Assembly: GCA_963682175.1 (NCBI GenBank)
Contig: OY821777.1
Coordinates: 4,047,501 to 4,111,500 of the forward strand
Direction: 5' to 3'
Length of the DNA: 64,000 nt
Origin: Triglochin maritima
Taxonomy: Eukaryota > Streptophyta > Magnoliopsida > Alismatales > Juncaginaceae
The notes beneath the pieces were generated by a model that saw nothing but the letters and a program-made list of their open reading frames with translations, had not been told where the DNA came from and did no database searches. Positions within the stretch are counted from its first letter, which is position 1. Each line of letters opens with the position of its first letter. Below are positions 61,881-64,000 of the stretch, piece after piece. The position numbers and the translations under genes are program-made.

Positions 61881-64000
61881 CTTAACCTAAGAGTATTTGA
61901 TTCTAATTACAATATAACTATATATGCAAAGTGAGTGGTACAAAAATAAGTTTGTAAGAACCAGCTGAGTTCGAGCGAGTTTGGTGTTGCCCGACTAATT
62001 TTGGTTATAAACTTGTTTATGTTATGTTCTTTTCTTTGTATGGGTGGATGTAAATAATTGAGTGTTTAAGTTAACTTTTCACTTCTTTTTAGTTTTGTTA
62101 GTATGACATAAATATATATATTTGATTAGTTCAATCTCATATACGATGAAGATATTATTGAGGGTCATTCCATTCTTGTAACTTCTTATTCATCCTACCT
62201 TTATGAAACATACTATTGGGCATTCATTATAATTTTAACAAAGCACTAGTCATTTTTATTTTTATTTTTATTTTTTTTTGCAAACCATACTAAACAATCT
62301 TTTAAAAATGTTCTAACCTTAATCGTTCTTCAGCCATCTGCAGTTGGTGCTGCAACCTAGCAATTTCTTGGTTGATTTCCTGCGACATTATAAATAGAGA
62401 ATTAATTAAGACTCATTGATAACAAAATATCAGTCCTACATGTACAGAGAAATAGACTGTAGTGACCCACTAACCTCCAACTCTTTGTCAACAGTTCCGG
62501 AACTGGTGAAAAGAAGACCATCATTAGAACAAAAATTACGTAAAGCATTAGATAGAGATAAATTAACGTGTTTATGGGGGGAAAGTACAAACTTTACTAT
62601 CGGGGAATTAGCTATGCCTGTCTCACACTTGAGTTTCTTTAGCGTTCTGATCAGAAACTGCGACAAGGGTTAGAGTAAATTACCCAAATATGATACCAGA
62701 TTTAATTAACAAACGTAATAATAGACGTACATATGCTATCATATGAAGATATTAACTACGAGAAAGAAGCTATTACCTCTCTATTTTGGATACCTCTGAA
62801 CAATTTAAATGGCGTCATCATGCAAGTCATAACAAAAAATCATCAAAAAGTTGGGGGAAAAAAGGAAAAAATGAAAAGAACACTAATTGAGGTTAGCTTT
62901 GAAACGCAAAATTAATGAAAGCAAACCAAATGCTAGACAACTCACCCTCCTCGATCGTGCTCCGGCAAATGTACGTAACGATTCAGCACATCCTCGATCC
63001 TAGAAAACATAAGTACATTTTAACATCTAAATTAAATTGGATTAATCCTCTCAAACTATACATGATGAGTTTTACATTGCTTCTAAGTCGTGTTACGCTT
63101 AATTATTACTCATTTTATTTTTTTTGGTTCCATTAGGAAGAGGCGATTTAACTAGCATTCTGTTTGAACTTAGAATTTCAATTTCCGCTTCTTTGTAAAT
63201 GAATTGTTTGATTTGGATGTTTTTTTGTAGAAATTTGTGAACCACTCATGCTTCTTGAAAATGCCACCTTATAGAAGTCAATAGCAAATAAATTTCTGGT
63301 CAATAGGTAGAATTCGGAAATATATCTCCGATCAATATAAACGTATGTAACTTGTTGATAGCATTTAAATTATAACATGATTAACACAAATGCTATATTT
63401 CAAACATAAACATATGAGAGAGAATTTTAATGGTTGGCTATGAAATTTAACATTAATCGATTTAATACGCATGTGTCACAATTTGTCGATACAATATCAT
63501 ATGCCAAAGAATTGTGAAGGTTATCTTCATACTTTTCAATATCATATGCAAAAGAATTGGTAAGCGTAAATCATGTCATTTACAAATCTTGGAATCGTTA
63601 ACCGAAAAACTTCCCAACGTTTACAAATCTTATGTGAAGTATTTGTCAATTATATGAAACTCTCAACTACCATAATTTTCAAGTAAGAGGTAACATATAC
63701 ACTTAACGAAACAAGACAAGTGCAAATTAATTGATTTTCGAATCTTGGAATCGGTATTTAACTTGTCGAGGTTCACAAACGATATATATATATATATATC
63801 TGTGTGTGTGCGTGCATGCATTTAAAAAACGAAAGATGAAAGTGATCCTACCTTATGCTCACCTTCGGCGGCCGGAGAAGTGGCTGAGGCGTCCGGAGGG
63901 AGAGAACATGATAAGGGCGATATCGATGTCGCAGAGAATGGAGAGCTCATAGGCCTTCTTGATGAGGCCATTCCTGCGCTTGGAGAAGGTGACCTGCCGG
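58349..64000 (-). CDS. MIKC*-type MADS-box transcription factor, AGL66/AGL104-like (5' end off window)
   Basis: Eleven exons on minus: 63863..>64000, 62946..62999, 62777..62795, 62593..62657, 62475..62502, 62318..62379, 61687..61786, 60633..60683, 59909..60036, 59097..59283, 58349..58504. Phases agree at every junction. Exon 1 gives the MADS domain from [18 protein letters not shown] through [17 protein letters not shown]. Then [16 protein letters not shown], a 19-nt exon (IQNRE), the K-like helices ([32 protein letters not shown]), LFEPDP, and a C-terminal region ending MPNK. Arabidopsis S-clade MIKC* proteins (AGL66, AGL104) form heterodimers controlling pollen maturation. The last acceptor (ACAACAG) is weak, so the C-terminus is less certain. 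No inactivating change is seen. Confidence 0.88.
60925..61184 (+). mobile_element. SINE-like retroposon in an intron
   Basis: Flanked by a perfect 17-bp direct repeat ACTCAAATGTCTCTCTA at 60908-60924 and 61185-61201. Its 3' part (GGTTGCGTACATCCAACCCC..., ending TTGATGTTGATG) matches the tail of plant Au-like SINEs. No clear A or B box in the 5' part, so it may be rearranged. It lies in the intron between exons 61687-61786 and 60633-60683. Confidence 0.75.
61814..61877. repeat. AT dinucleotide microsatellite in an intron
   Basis: About 30 uninterrupted AT/TA units in the MADS-box gene intron. Confidence 0.95.

Overview
The window is nuclear DNA from a flowering plant. It holds spliced plant genes (a myo-inositol-1-phosphate synthase locus and an AGL66/AGL104-type MIKC* MADS-box gene), plant-type LTR retrotransposons primed by initiator tRNA-Met, a MULE with a plant mobile domain gene, and an Au-like SINE tail. 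It looks like a eudicot, possibly an asterid; that is inference from protein and repeat flavour only. About two thirds of the sequence is transposable element.

Layout. 1-5.8 kb: most of a Mutator-like element, with a two-exon transposase-OTU fusion on + facing a four-exon plant mobile domain gene on -, whose first intron holds a GC-rich hairpin array. 7.5-8.1 kb: a Tourist-like MITE. 8.7-25.9 kb: a Ty3/gypsy chromovirus (target duplication GGGGA), split between RNase H and integrase by a nested Ty1/copia element at 12457-21614 (target duplication GAACC). 27.0-29.7 kb: a MIPS gene on - with two frameshifts and a lost splice donor, but a good seed/ABA-type promoter. 30.7-31.2 kb: a hAT-type MITE (8-bp target duplication). 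31.2-33.3 kb: a Myb/SANT-like transposon ORF with a 39-bp promoter repeat and GC-rich palindromes. 34-56.6 kb: scattered candidate exons of an unidentified minus-strand gene, split by a very young full-length gypsy element (35914-44890, target duplication CCCAG) and four solo LTRs (46197-48004, 49054-51174, 51535-53830, 54399-56426). 58.3-64.0 kb: an 11-exon AGL66/104-like gene on -, open at the right edge.

The signal that stands out is the palindrome CGGTCGACCG. It occurs in paired or phased arrays, with centres mostly 19-23 bp apart, in three gypsy LTR families, in the unrelated copia LTR and in the hAT MITE. In the gypsy-type LTRs these arrays lie inside what looks like an LTR-resident intron: a GTATG-type donor, then a conserved block with a GTTTCC/GGAAAC stem just before a TTTCAG acceptor. 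These two observations are the best candidates for something not previously described.
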